DNA from: Leptospira limi
GTDB taxonomy: Bacteria > Spirochaetota > Leptospiria > Leptospirales > Leptospiraceae
Length of the DNA stretch: 64,000 nt
Assembly: GCF_026151395.1 (NCBI RefSeq)
Contig: NZ_JAMQPV010000001.1
Location: 992,001-1,056,000, forward strand
Direction: 5' to 3'
Part shown: positions 9,588-17,978 of the stretch, piece by piece
Layout: the number at the start of each line of letters is the position of its first letter
Numbering within the stretch: the stretch's first letter is position 1
Notes under the pieces: generated by a model
Seen by the model: the letters and a program-made list of their open reading frames with translations, nothing else
What the model was told of the DNA's origin: nothing
Database searches by the model: none
Position numbers and translations under genes: made by a program

Positions 9588-10364
9588 TTACTTCGTTATA
9601 AACATCTTTCTTTGTGATGGTGTTAAGGAACTGAATTCCCAGTTGGGAAAGTGATCCCAATTCTCTACCACATCTTTTGATTCAGGAAAATTCGTGAATA
9701 GAATATCAAACGAAAATCGATTTTTCCCGTATTCACCTTTGTGTAATAGATGAGCAGAAAAAACAAATAGATCGCCTGGTTGATGAGGGATGAGAATTGC
9801 ATTTTTGATAGGTTCATCATTTTGATGACTTCCAAGTTCCAAACGAATGTTTCTTTCTTCTTCTGTATCCCATCGATTGTGAGAGCCAGGGACAATCCAA
9901 ATTCCAGGATCTTCTTCTAATGGAATACGAAAGTGCCAAACAAAATCTTTTAGGATTTTTGATTTTTGTTCTTCCTCAGAGATTCCCATATATTGGATAT
10001 CACGATGCCAATAAGGTCTTTGGTTTAAATCAATGGGATTAAAAAAAATCTGCGTATTGAGAAAATAAAAATCGGATATAAACAGAGTCTTACAAATCTT
10101 TATTATAGGTATGGATGCGATGAATTGAAATAGTTGGTCTCGTTCTTTTTCATACGGTAAAAATTTTGTGGAAGTAAGGTAAGCACTATTGATTGTATTG
10201 GGATTGGAGTTATGTTTTTTCCATTCACCATTTGCCTTATCGAGGATACCTTTGATTTGAATAATGGTATCTTTTGGAAAAAAATCCTTTAAGAGAAAAT
10301 AACCATTTTCTTTTATTTCTGATTCTAATTCCGAGTTTGTTTCCAAAAGGAAATTCCTATTCAC
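9588..10364 (-). CDS. phytanoyl-CoA dioxygenase (PhyH)-like protein
   Basis: 258 residues of the Fe(II)/2-oxoglutarate oxygenase superfamily. The N-terminus (EIKENGYFLLKDFFPKDTI) is typical of PhyH. The iron ligands are visible as the HRD in PYWHRDIQYMG and a distal His in HLLHKGEYGKNR; the Arg after it fits 2-oxoglutarate binding. GIWIVPGSHNRWD is the usual 'VPGSH' segment. The natural substrate is unknown. The start overlaps the GNAT stop by 4 bases, so the two genes are translationally coupled. Confidence 0.85.
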   Translation of the reverse strand: MNRNFLLETNSELESEIKENGYFLLKDFFPKDTIIQIKGILDKANGEWKKHNSNPNTINSAYLTSTKFLPYEKERDQLFQFIASIPIIKICKTLFISDFYFLNTQIFFNPIDLNQRPYWHRDIQYMGISEEEQKSKILKDFVWHFRIPLEEDPGIWIVPGSHNRWDTEEERNIRLELGSHQNDEPIKNAILIPHQPGDLFVFSAHLLHKGEYGKNRFSFDILFTNFPESKDVVENWDHFPNWEFSSLTPSQRKMFITK

Positions 10365-10984
10365 ACTTCTTTTTCCATATAGTAATGAGATGGAATTTTA
10401 CCTTCCCAACCTTTCGGATGCCTTGTTTCTTTGATAACAAATCCTAATTTTTGATAGAGGCCAATCGCAGAAGGATTTTCTGCAGAAACATCTAAAGCGA
10501 TTGTTTTGTATCCTGGATTTTTAAGGATCATAAACTCGATGAGTTGTTTGGCGATCCCTTGGTTTCGATGTGATTCTAAAACAGCAATATGACCTAAATA
10601 CAAACATTTTGATTTAGGTGGTTGGATGACTGTTTCTGTTTTTAAACCTCGTGCCATTACCTTTGGTGCTTTCCATTTGTATAACAATAGAATTTGTAAT
10701 GCTGTACCGATTGTGAGAAATAAAAAACTTGGTTGGGTATATTGTAAGATGGATCCAACCACTTGTCCCTCTTTTTCAGCGACAAAGTGATTTGTATACG
10801 AGACAGTGTTTCCTTTTTTTGGGTAAGCGGTATTTAAAAAATCAAATGCAGTTAGGTTACCTTCTTGGAATACAAAATTCCATGCAAGTGGTCCTGAGGA
10901 ATGGATGAGAGGGACGATATGATTGTTATCTTCAGGTTTAGCATTGCGGATGGTAACTGGTTTTGGAGTCTCTTGGGATGGCAT
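10361..10984 (-). CDS. GNAT-family N-acetyltransferase
   Basis: About 207 residues starting at the ATG at 10984 (MPSQETPKP). The frame is open 50 codons further upstream, but that part runs through a dispersed repeat and does not look coding. The acetyl-CoA loop is SHRNQGIAKQLIEFMI, preceded by YLGHIAVLE and followed by ALDVSAENPSAIGLYQKLGF, all classic GNAT elements. It overlaps the downstream PhyH-like gene by 4 bases. The acceptor is unknown. Confidence 0.87.
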   Translation of the reverse strand: MPSQETPKPVTIRNAKPEDNNHIVPLIHSSGPLAWNFVFQEGNLTAFDFLNTAYPKKGNTVSYTNHFVAEKEGQVVGSILQYTQPSFLFLTIGTALQILLLYKWKAPKVMARGLKTETVIQPPKSKCLYLGHIAVLESHRNQGIAKQLIEFMILKNPGYKTIALDVSAENPSAIGLYQKLGFVIKETRHPKGWEGKIPSHYYMEKEV

Positions 10985-11046
10985 AATTGAAGTTGTAATT
11001 GTTATTGGCTTGTATACACAACGAAAATTTATTGGATTCGAATGGG

Positions 11047-11118
11047 TGCGCCCCGGATTGTAGCGGAAATCCTTTGTGTAAACAAAGATTGGAGCGTAAA
11101 GCCGGAGATGTGCGCCCC
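11047..11118 (-). repeat. dispersed structured repeat, copy 2
   Basis: 72 bases bounded by TGCGCCCC at both ends, in direct orientation on the plus strand. Inside is a hairpin CTTTGT-GTAA-ACAAAG (11072-11087) and the motif AGCCGGAGATGTGCGCCCC. It lies 18 bases past the stop codon of the copper-chaperone/barrel gene and upstream of the GNAT gene. Close in sequence to the copy at 54.9 kb. Confidence 0.75.
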
Positions 11119-11136
11119 AAAATTTGTAAAACAATT

Positions 11137-12747
11137 TTAAAAACTATAGGAAGCAAACACATTGAACAGTTCTCGTGTTGCCAATTGTGGTCCATTTAAA
11201 TTTTGATGGAATGGCCGTCCGTATTCGAATCCAAATCGAATGCCAGATAACATTCCTTTGGTGACAAGGAAATTGAGTCCAACATACCAATCACTCCTCA
11301 TTCCACCTTGTCTATAAGGATCATTTTGAGGATCCATTTTAGGGTCAAGTGTAGCATCTAATCCTTGTAAATTGAGCCATCTTTGTTTTGCCACTCGAAA
11401 TGAAAAAGACATCGAATCAAATAATAGATACGATATCCAACTTGATATTTCATAACGATTCCCAAACTTATAATTGTTATCATTTTTTCCCATACGCAAA
11501 TTTGCTTGTGATAAAACTCCCCAAGAAAATCGGTTATATTGTCCATTGTAGGAAAGTTGAGGTAGTAAATTGTAAGTTCCTGTACCTGGTTGCATATTGT
11601 AAGGAACTTTTTGTTTTCCCATCATTGGCATATTATCTCGTTCATCGATGGATCCAGTGGGCAAAGACATCCCCATTCCTGTAAAAAAGTTTTGATGGTC
11701 TGTTTTGATAAGCCTGTAAGCGGCACTTACACTAACATCGCCGATACCTGCTGAACTCATAGGGGCGCGATCAAAATTACTTGATAACATCGTCATTCGA
11801 TTTTTGACAACGGGCACCATGAACATAATCATCCATCTGTCCGAGATCGATGTCATAACACTTGCCATATTCATTTCCATCACCATATCTGTTGGTACAG
11901 ACATATAATTGTATTTGTTCTGCGATAATATGGGAATCGTTGTTCCAATAGGAGAACTTGTAATCAAACTTCCTGTTGGCATTGCTACCGTTGGATCTGT
12001 ATAAGGAAAATATAATGTACCGAAATCAGATAACCCTTTCGTTCCAGATTGTAACCCCCACATCTTCATACCCATATAGCGATAATCGATCATCCATTTG
12101 CCTTTTTCATGGATGTGTGGGTTCATGATTCCTGCAGGTCCAATCATATCAGCACGATTGTGAGAATGATGATCACCATTTCCATGTTCGTCGTGATGGG
12201 AATGGTCTTCTTCTTCGTTCTCAACTTTGTTTATGAATTGATGGTCCTCGGTTTCCTCTTCTGTGACACTTGAAGGTTTTGGAATCTGATCTTTTGTTAA
12301 GGATGGATTTTTGATTGAGGTAAGATTTGGTGAAGATGTTTCAACTGGAACTTGTATTTCAATTTCGGAACCATCATTAAAAACCAATCGTAATGGAATC
12401 ATTTCTTTTAATTTCAGTGGAGATTTGATTCCAAATACCATTATGTGAAATCCTTGGGATGATAAGGTGACAGTTGTTTTTTTAGGAATTGGAATCTCAG
12501 AGACTGGAACCATCTTTTTGCCATATTCACTTTTTTGCATGTCATACAATTCAACTCGATTTGCGACTTCAGAAATGGATTGGATAAGTTTTATATCTTT
12601 ATTTGAAACATTGGATATCGTAAGATAAATTGCAGAATTTGATCCATTCGTATACTTTAAATAAGCATTGGTGATGTTAATCTCCTTTGCCATGAGTGGT
12701 GAAAAAATCAGTATAGATATGATGATGAGAATTTTTTTAAGTTTCAT
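11137..12747 (-). CDS. PCu(A)C copper-chaperone domain fused to Met/His-rich outer-membrane barrel
   Basis: 536 residues with signal peptide (cleavage near MA-KEI, residue 20). Residues 21-135 resemble the periplasmic Cu(I) chaperone PCu(A)C: Met79, then 21 residues, then His101-Ile-Met103, matching M-X21-H-X-M. The usual first His is Tyr68, although Met70 remains. A His-rich acidic linker follows (residues 165-200, with seven His in 182-196). Residues 205-536 look like a beta-barrel of the metal-associated 'transporter' family, very rich in Met (SYRYMGMKMWGL-type, MVMEMNMASVM). The fusion suggests copper capture or passage at the outer membrane. It lies downstream of two exported-protein genes and near nosZ, which needs copper. 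Confidence 0.75.
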   Translation of the reverse strand: MKLKKILIIISILIFSPLMAKEINITNAYLKYTNGSNSAIYLTISNVSNKDIKLIQSISEVANRVELYDMQKSEYGKKMVPVSEIPIPKKTTVTLSSQGFHIMVFGIKSPLKLKEMIPLRLVFNDGSEIEIQVPVETSSPNLTSIKNPSLTKDQIPKPSSVTEEETEDHQFINKVENEEEDHSHHDEHGNGDHHSHNRADMIGPAGIMNPHIHEKGKWMIDYRYMGMKMWGLQSGTKGLSDFGTLYFPYTDPTVAMPTGSLITSSPIGTTIPILSQNKYNYMSVPTDMVMEMNMASVMTSISDRWMIMFMVPVVKNRMTMLSSNFDRAPMSSAGIGDVSVSAAYRLIKTDHQNFFTGMGMSLPTGSIDERDNMPMMGKQKVPYNMQPGTGTYNLLPQLSYNGQYNRFSWGVLSQANLRMGKNDNNYKFGNRYEISSWISYLLFDSMSFSFRVAKQRWLNLQGLDATLDPKMDPQNDPYRQGGMRSDWYVGLNFLVTKGMLSGIRFGFEYGRPFHQNLNGPQLATRELFNVFASYSF

Positions 12748-12768
12748 AAAATTACATTTTCCTTTTCC

Positions 12769-12807
12769 AAAAAAGTCACACTAACGAATATCTTTCCGTT
12801 AGTATGA
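12769..12807 (-). terminator. rho-independent terminator or attenuator
   Basis: On the minus strand an 11-base arm TCATACTAACG pairs with CGTTAGTGTGA (one mismatch), loop of 10, followed by C and six T. It lies between the lipoprotein gene (ends 12827) and the start codon of the copper-chaperone fusion (12747), only 21 bases before it, so it could reduce read-through into that gene. Confidence 0.7.
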
Positions 12808-12826
12808 CGAGTGTTTGGAGAGCGGT

Positions 12827-13612
12827 TTACATTTCTGTATTGGATACGATGGATCCAATTGTAAATGAAGTGATTGTCGCTCCATTTAATACAAAACCTA
12901 GTGAGTTTCCACCAGTGTAAGTTGGAACATTCATCATTTGCATGATGGGATAATAAGACATGGATCCTCTTTCAGTGGTTGTTAATTCAGCACATGGTTT
13001 ATTAAATCCATTGAGAAATCGAGAACCACCAGAAGTGTATTGGAAATCTAAACAATACGTGTAGTTTGTTCCAACATTTGGAATAGGAGCAGAGACCGAA
13101 CCTCCTTTTCCCGTATTCCCATAAACACCTGCTGCATTTTTATATTGTGTTTGTGCACCAGCAAGCAAACGATATGTGGGACCTGATGTTGGTGCGCCAC
13201 TTCCATATGCGATGACATCGATTGAGCTTGATGCAGAATTCAAAGTGAATGTTACTTCTATATTGGTTCCTCCTTTGTTAGTTGCCAACATTACATCTGT
13301 CGTTGTTGATAAAACAGAGCTCGAAGAAGAACCACTTGCCCCTTTTGTGATTCCTGTTTGGGTTAGCCCCAAATTGGCAAAACCAACGTCATTACAATCT
13401 GAGATATTGTACTTTACCCTTGGTTTACTTTCTACTTGGGTTAGGTTACTTGGAATTACTTGTGATTGAGTGATTCCACAATTGGGATTTAGGTTTGATG
13501 CAGCAAGAAGAGACAAAAGGTTCGTTGTTTCGATACCTGCTTTGTCTGAAGTGAGACTACATTGAATTAGGAATAAACTGATGATACAAATTTGAATTGT
13601 TTTTGAGAACAT
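12827..13612 (-). CDS. lipoprotein, unknown, in copper/nos region
   Basis: 261 residues with a lipoprotein signal (SLFLIQC, Cys at about 18). The mature part begins with a Leptospira-like segment (NLLSLLAASNLNPNCGI) and then a Ser/Thr/Gly-rich beta-type domain. Four Cys (in NPNCG, SDCNDVG, YTYCLDF, KPCAEL) could form two disulfides. No family was recognised. It lies between a Cys/His-rich exported protein and the copper-chaperone fusion, all on one strand, so a metal-related role is plausible but unproven. Confidence 0.6.
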   Translation of the reverse strand: MFSKTIQICIISLFLIQCSLTSDKAGIETTNLLSLLAASNLNPNCGITQSQVIPSNLTQVESKPRVKYNISDCNDVGFANLGLTQTGITKGASGSSSSSVLSTTTDVMLATNKGGTNIEVTFTLNSASSSIDVIAYGSGAPTSGPTYRLLAGAQTQYKNAAGVYGNTGKGGSVSAPIPNVGTNYTYCLDFQYTSGGSRFLNGFNKPCAELTTTERGSMSYYPIMQMMNVPTYTGGNSLGFVLNGATITSFTIGSIVSNTEM

Positions 13613-13716
13613 AAAATTACCTTACTAGATTGATCCAAGGTTCCATTGGTAATGGATTCCAAGTGACTTGTTTTACATTCAGTCATGAATTGAGTGAATG
13701 AATGACTTAAGTTTAA

Positions 13717-14130
13717 TTAAGTCAAATGTCTAGGTGGTTTGTCAGGAAGGTGGCTATAACCAAGAGGTAAGTTTGAAGAGAAAGAAGATTCAATGGGCAG
13801 TAAATCAAATCGAATTCGGTTTTGAAATTTGATAGAATTCACATAACTCGGATTCATTGATTGGGATTGAATGATTTTTGTGGCCATTTTTTTCTTGGAG
13901 CACGTGCAAGTATGAGTACCGGAAGTCTTTTTCAAATGACAGGTCATTCTTTTTTTAGGAGTGGATTGTGAATCATGGTGAACTTCCGACTCAGAGTTAT
14001 GGTTACAATGACAGACCATTGATAATTGGTACAACGACTGTGCAAAGAGTCCTGATTCCAAAAAAAGGATTTTTCCTAAAAATGGAACCAAGACTAACAT
14101 CGTTATGATAGTGATCCAACATTTCCTCAT
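13717..14130 (-). CDS. Cys/His-rich exported protein, candidate metal binder
   Basis: 137 residues. A hydrophobic N-terminal segment (residues 5-30) acts as a signal or anchor. The central part is dense in possible copper ligands: Cys40-His-Cys42, His44, His51-His52, Cys64-His65, His73, Cys75, Cys77 and Met82. The rest is basic and unstructured-looking. No known family was recognised. A near-perfect FNR-type box lies 39 bases upstream of the start codon, suggesting shared control with the nos operon. The start could also be ten codons later at 14100; neither start has a clear ribosome-binding site. Confidence 0.6.
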   Translation of the reverse strand: MRKCWITIITMLVLVPFLGKILFLESGLFAQSLYQLSMVCHCNHNSESEVHHDSQSTPKKRMTCHLKKTSGTHTCTCSKKKMATKIIQSQSMNPSYVNSIKFQNRIRFDLLPIESSFSSNLPLGYSHLPDKPPRHLT

Positions 14131-14168
14131 GGTTGGACTTAGTTTGCATTAAAAAAACAAATCCTTCC

Positions 14169-14182
14169 ATGATCTAAATCAA
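14169..14182. promoter_or_regulatory. FNR/DNR-type box, 9 of 10 conserved bases
   Basis: ATGAT-CTAA-ATCAA (minus strand TTGAT-TTAG-ATCAT) differs from the TTGAT-N4-ATCAA consensus at one base. It is upstream of the Cys/His-rich protein gene that starts at 14130 and past the nosY stop side (14221). CRP/FNR-family anaerobic or NO regulators bind such sites; binding here is inferred. Confidence 0.6.
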
Positions 14183-14220
14183 GTTTCTAAAAAATATAGG
14201 AAGTTAGAATGAGATCTTTT

Positions 14221-15006
14221 CTAAAAATTTCTTTTTTGAAATCTTAAATAAGAGATTAAGAGAGGAATACTCACCCATAACGAAAGGAACAATATGGTGA
14301 TCAAAAGAACACCTGCCATTCCTAAAGTTTTGAGTAAAATGGCCCCTGAAAAACCAAGTAAGGCTGCCGCACTGGTTTGTAATAGGATGAAAATCCTTAC
14401 CAAATCAATTGGATTTAGTAAGATAATGATCAGTGATGGAATTTCAATTGGATAGTCACCAAGATACAAACTCAACATAAACACGATAGCATCAAAGAAG
14501 ATAAAGAAATACAACCATACTAACAAAGAAATGGTGAGTACGATTTCACCTCTTCTGATAAAAGACGAGGTTAAAAAAGCTAATGCTACAAAAATATTAG
14601 TTAAAAAGATTCCAAAAATCAATAGTTCCAAAAATAAAAAAAGAAATTTAGCATCACTCATAAATAAAAAGAAACCAGGGATTCCGAGTCCAAGTAAAAG
14701 TCCGATGGATAAAGAAGTTGTAATTCCAAAAAATTTTCCAAAGAATAAGGACTTACGTGTTACAGATTTTGACAATAACACTTCAGAAAATGGCATCGAT
14801 TCTAAGAATGTCATTCCAGAAAAGGTAATGGAATACAGTGGAATCACAATTAGAGTTAAGTTCATTGTGCTCACTAGTAATCGGATGCCATTTTGGTCTC
14901 CAAAAAAACTCAATACTATCATGACAAAGGCTAAGAGTCCGGAATAAATGAAAATCCATCTGCTTCGGATGTTCTCTTTGATTTCGAAAAGTAATATTTC
15001 TTTCAT
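14221..15006 (-). CDS. nosY: NosY, ABC transporter permease for NosZ maturation
   Basis: 261 residues with about six membrane segments. It is the permease partner of NosF and NosD; the NosDFY complex supplies sulfur or a related factor for building the copper-sulfide CuZ site of nitrous oxide reductase. Family features seen: the start FEIKENIRSRWIFIYSGLLA, a motif LVIPLYSITFSGMTFLESMPFSEVLLSKSVTR typical of NosY/ABC-2 permeases, and a hydrophobic C-terminal half. Its start codon overlaps the nosF stop by 4 bases. It is last in the nos operon. Confidence 0.9.
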   Translation of the reverse strand: MKEILLFEIKENIRSRWIFIYSGLLAFVMIVLSFFGDQNGIRLLVSTMNLTLIVIPLYSITFSGMTFLESMPFSEVLLSKSVTRKSLFFGKFFGITTSLSIGLLLGLGIPGFFLFMSDAKFLFLFLELLIFGIFLTNIFVALAFLTSSFIRRGEIVLTISLLVWLYFFIFFDAIVFMLSLYLGDYPIEIPSLIIILLNPIDLVRIFILLQTSAAALLGFSGAILLKTLGMAGVLLITILFLSLWVSIPLLISYLRFQKRNF

Positions 15007-15710
15007 ACTTTGGTTTTGTATTCCTCATTCCAGAAATGCATCAAAGCTTCGTCCATTGTCACTTTGTTGTTTTTTTCTAGGAAATTTTTAGGTGTATCAT
15101 CAATTAATATCGAACCCTCAGATAATAATAGAAATCGATCTGCTAATTCTTGTAATTCGGATAGAATATGGGTGGAAAATAATACAAGTGATCCTTGGTT
15201 TTTTTGTTCGATCAAAAGATTTTTTAATAAATGTGAAATGTATGGATCCAAACTTGCAGTTGGTTCATCTATCACATATAAGTCTTTTTGTTTTGAAAAA
15301 CATTGTAAAATACTGATTTTTTGTTTGGTTCCACCAGAGAGGTTTCCGATTTTTTTCTCTTGATGGTGTTTTAAATCAAGTAAATTGAATAATTTATCAA
15401 ATCTCGTTTCATCAACTGATTCTAATTTCTTAAAAAATGAAATGAGTTCTTTCACTTTGATATTCGTTGGGAATCGAGGAGTTTGTGGCATATAACCGAT
15501 TGTATACGAATTTTCTTCTTTCCCATTAAATTGTATGGAACCTTTATTCGGACGGACAAGTCCTAGAATACCTTTAATAAGAGAACTTTTTCCAGAACCA
15601 TTTGGACCAATGATGGATACAATGTTTCCTGATTCTACGGAAAAGTTTACATCTTTCACTGCAAATGAATTAGATCCGTAACTGATATATAAATCATTCA
15701 CTGTTATCAT
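15003..15710 (-). CDS. nosF: NosF, ABC transporter ATP-binding protein
   Basis: 235-residue cytoplasmic ATPase of the NosDFY system. Walker A GPNGSGKSS is at residues 35-43, signature LSGGT at 124-128, Walker B LYVIDEPTAS with Asp148-Glu149, and the H-loop in STHILSEL. Gene order nosD-nosF-nosY with 4-base overlaps on both sides shows tight translational coupling and secures the assignment. Confidence 0.93.
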   Translation of the reverse strand: MITVNDLYISYGSNSFAVKDVNFSVESGNIVSIIGPNGSGKSSLIKGILGLVRPNKGSIQFNGKEENSYTIGYMPQTPRFPTNIKVKELISFFKKLESVDETRFDKLFNLLDLKHHQEKKIGNLSGGTKQKISILQCFSKQKDLYVIDEPTASLDPYISHLLKNLLIEQKNQGSLVLFSTHILSELQELADRFLLLSEGSILIDDTPKNFLEKNNKVTMDEALMHFWNEEYKTKV

Positions 15711-17014
15711 ATTCTAACCTTCATTCTTGGTTGTTTGTCTTCAAACTCAATGGGCGTAACGATGGGAAATGCTTTTTCGATCCCTTGCAGGAATAAGACA
15801 ACAGGTGATTCATACAGTATCATGAGAAAAGGATAAACGGCAATCCAATAACCAAAGAAGTGTATTGTTTTATGAGGAACATCTCCATATTGGTCTAAAT
15901 TTAAATCGTATCCTTCATAGTGATCCCAATAGTTATTTAAAAATACATTGGTTGTTGATTTTGTATTCGTACTAATATCAAAAACATTTTGAATGAAATT
16001 ATTATCTTGAATTTTGTTATGATCAGTATTCCCTAAAATTTTAATTCCCCATCCGTTATCGATGAAATTATTTTTTAGGAATTCTATTTTTGTAATGCCA
16101 TCTGCAAATACTGCAATCGTATTTCCTTGGAATAAATTTTCTGATAATACACTTTCAGTCATATCTTTTAACAAAATTCCATTCGAACTTTCACCCCAAT
16201 TCTCGATAAATTGGTTTTTTTCCATTAGTATTCTTTTGCTATACATAACTGCAACACCAGCGGAATTGTTTTTGAAAATATTATTTGTAAAACGATTTTC
16301 ACTGGAAAACATAAAATGCATTCCATATCTGATATTTTCTTTCGATTCATTGTTCTCAATTTTTAGATGTTCAGAAAATTCTAGATAAATTCCATCTCTA
16401 TGTTTTTCTAAGTGATTTCCGATAATTTGATTGTTATGGGATGACCACAAATGAATTCCATTTCCTCCCAAAACTTCGTTTTCTGCATTTCCAATGGAAG
16501 AACTATTTTGAATGAGACACTCTGATGATTCAGAAAGATAAAAACCATATACATTGTCTTCCAATTCCAAATTTTCGAAATAACAATGTTTTACTTTTTC
16601 TGCATACACACCTGCATATTCAGCTAAATCAGAGATTCCACTTCCAACGATCTTTAAGTTTTGAAGTTTAACAAAATCATGATAGATTCCGAACACATGT
16701 TTTTCTTTTAAACCATCTATGATGACACCTGGTTCACCAATTATCGAAATTGATTTTGCGATGGGAATGAATCCTTCTTGGTAAATGCCTTTTTGAATTT
16801 GGATTGTATCGCCTTCACTCGCAATTTGAATCGCCTGTTTGAGAGAGGATACTTGGCATGTTTTGCAAACTGTGATATTTTTTCCAACGATCGATGAAGG
16901 AAATAAATGAATGAAGAAGAGTATGATTATAAGAAAATTGTATTTCAATTGGTTTGGTATCTTACTAGAGAAAAAGCTACACCCATTAATTTTGAAAAGG
17001 GATTGTGTCTTCAT
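15707..17014 (-). CDS. nosD: NosD, periplasmic copper-site maturation protein
   Basis: 435 residues. A long N-terminal signal (hydrophobic residues 25-44) precedes a right-handed beta-helix built from repeated NosD/CASH units (for example GIHLWSSHNNQIIGN, GIYLEFSEHLKIENN, GMHFMFSSENRFTNN). Near the C-terminus NVFLNNYWDHYEGYDLNLD.YGDVPHK is the NosD signature, followed by a final hydrophobic segment (YPFLMILYESPVVLFL). It works with NosF and NosY in CuZ assembly. The start overlaps the end of nosL by 29 bases; no strong ribosome-binding site is seen, so coupling is likely. Confidence 0.93.
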   Translation of the reverse strand: MKTQSLFKINGCSFFSSKIPNQLKYNFLIIILFFIHLFPSSIVGKNITVCKTCQVSSLKQAIQIASEGDTIQIQKGIYQEGFIPIAKSISIIGEPGVIIDGLKEKHVFGIYHDFVKLQNLKIVGSGISDLAEYAGVYAEKVKHCYFENLELEDNVYGFYLSESSECLIQNSSSIGNAENEVLGGNGIHLWSSHNNQIIGNHLEKHRDGIYLEFSEHLKIENNESKENIRYGMHFMFSSENRFTNNIFKNNSAGVAVMYSKRILMEKNQFIENWGESSNGILLKDMTESVLSENLFQGNTIAVFADGITKIEFLKNNFIDNGWGIKILGNTDHNKIQDNNFIQNVFDISTNTKSTTNVFLNNYWDHYEGYDLNLDQYGDVPHKTIHFFGYWIAVYPFLMILYESPVVLFLQGIEKAFPIVTPIEFEDKQPRMKVRI

Positions 17015-17372
17015 GAGATTTAAAAGCGGCTAATCCCCCGCCCATAGGAGATCGAATTTTATTGGTTTGGATGATGATTGCGTTTTCTTTCGGTATAAAT
17101 TCGTTTGATTGTAAATAATTTGAAACCCAAATCTGTTTTGGTTTCATTTGTTTTTGGTTTATAAATTGATCTGCACATTCTATTGCATCAAAATGATATC
17201 GTTTGCCTTTATAAGTGATAAGTTGCGTATGAAATCTCATATCAACGATGGACATGGAGCAATGGTCACATTTTTTTTCTCCTATAGTAAGAGCTTCTGG
17301 TTTCACCTCCCCACAGTTGCAAAGAACAACTGTGAGTGTGAAAAAAATGAGTTTATGATGTTTAAACCACAT
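16986..17372 (-). CDS. nosL: NosL, copper-binding lipoprotein
   Basis: About 128 residues from the ATG at 17372 (AAGGA ten bases upstream); in-frame upstream Met codons lie within the preceding gene. Signal peptide ends at VLCNC (Cys20). The copper-binding motif Cys35-Asp-His-Cys38-Ser-Met40 is the hallmark of NosL, which delivers Cu(I) for NosZ. The segment YHFDAIECADQFI is also typical. It overlaps the upstream membrane-protein gene by 11 bases and nosD by 29. Confidence 0.9.
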   Translation of the reverse strand: MWFKHHKLIFFTLTVVLCNCGEVKPEALTIGEKKCDHCSMSIVDMRFHTQLITYKGKRYHFDAIECADQFINQKQMKPKQIWVSNYLQSNEFIPKENAIIIQTNKIRSPMGGGLAAFKSHEDTIPFQN

Positions 17373-17973
17373 TTGATTTTTTCCTTCGTTTTTCATCCCA
17401 TAGGATATAGACAAGTAAGACGAGACTAGATGCCAAAATCATACCACCATAAGAAGGATAACTACAAGCAGTGATATTCAACATCACTTTACAACCAAGA
17501 AGTGGAGGTTGGTAAGCCATTCCTTCAATGATGATAGGAGCATCTGGATTTAAGTTGTGTCCATAATTGTACTCCCATCTCCAAAAATCAAACAAACCAA
17601 CGAGCCCAACGATGACTAGATTGATGATACCAAGAATTGCCATTCCAACTTTCGGAACTAATTCTGTGATAAAGGCACCAATAATCAAATATGCTAAAAC
17701 ATAAGGCATAAAAAGAAGTTCAGGGATTGATTCTGAAATGATTTCTTTCATACCGATGTAGTGATTTAACAAATTGATATTTTTTAAATCATACGGAGTT
17801 GCGCCAGTGATCTGATTGATCCATATTTGCATTCCAAGTCCCTCAGGGTATTGAGGTGCTGAAATAGAGATAGCCCAGATTGGGATAAAATAGACCAACA
17901 CGAGGAATAAACCGACCCCTAAGATTAGGAGTCGGTTTTTTTTACTTAACGTTTGGAAAAGTAAATCTTTCAT
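17362..17973 (-). CDS. membrane protein of clade II nos clusters (NosB-like)
   Basis: About 203 residues starting at the ATG at 17973, five bases after the nosZ stop. Four or five membrane segments: about 14-34, 88-108, 117-137 and 175-193, with a conserved-looking stretch (WRWEYNYGHNLNPDAPI) between. Genes of this kind follow nosZ directly in many Sec-type (clade II) nos clusters, and the name nosB has been used for such a protein; its role is thought to be electron transfer or assembly. I make the link by position and topology, so I leave the symbol empty. Confidence 0.8.
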   Translation of the reverse strand: MKDLLFQTLSKKNRLLILGVGLFLVLVYFIPIWAISISAPQYPEGLGMQIWINQITGATPYDLKNINLLNHYIGMKEIISESIPELLFMPYVLAYLIIGAFITELVPKVGMAILGIINLVIVGLVGLFDFWRWEYNYGHNLNPDAPIIIEGMAYQPPLLGCKVMLNITACSYPSYGGMILASSLVLLVYILWDEKRRKKSNVV

Positions 17974-17978
17974 ATTGT

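Noticed and set aside
9409..9660. Reading frame of 83 codons spanning the 9.5-kb repeat
   Set aside because: It runs through the dispersed repeat, overlaps the end of the PhyH-like gene and has no coding-like pattern.
10985..11134. Upstream extension of the GNAT gene by 50 codons
   Set aside because: The extension reads through the repeat; the ATG at 10984 fits the family's usual N-terminus.
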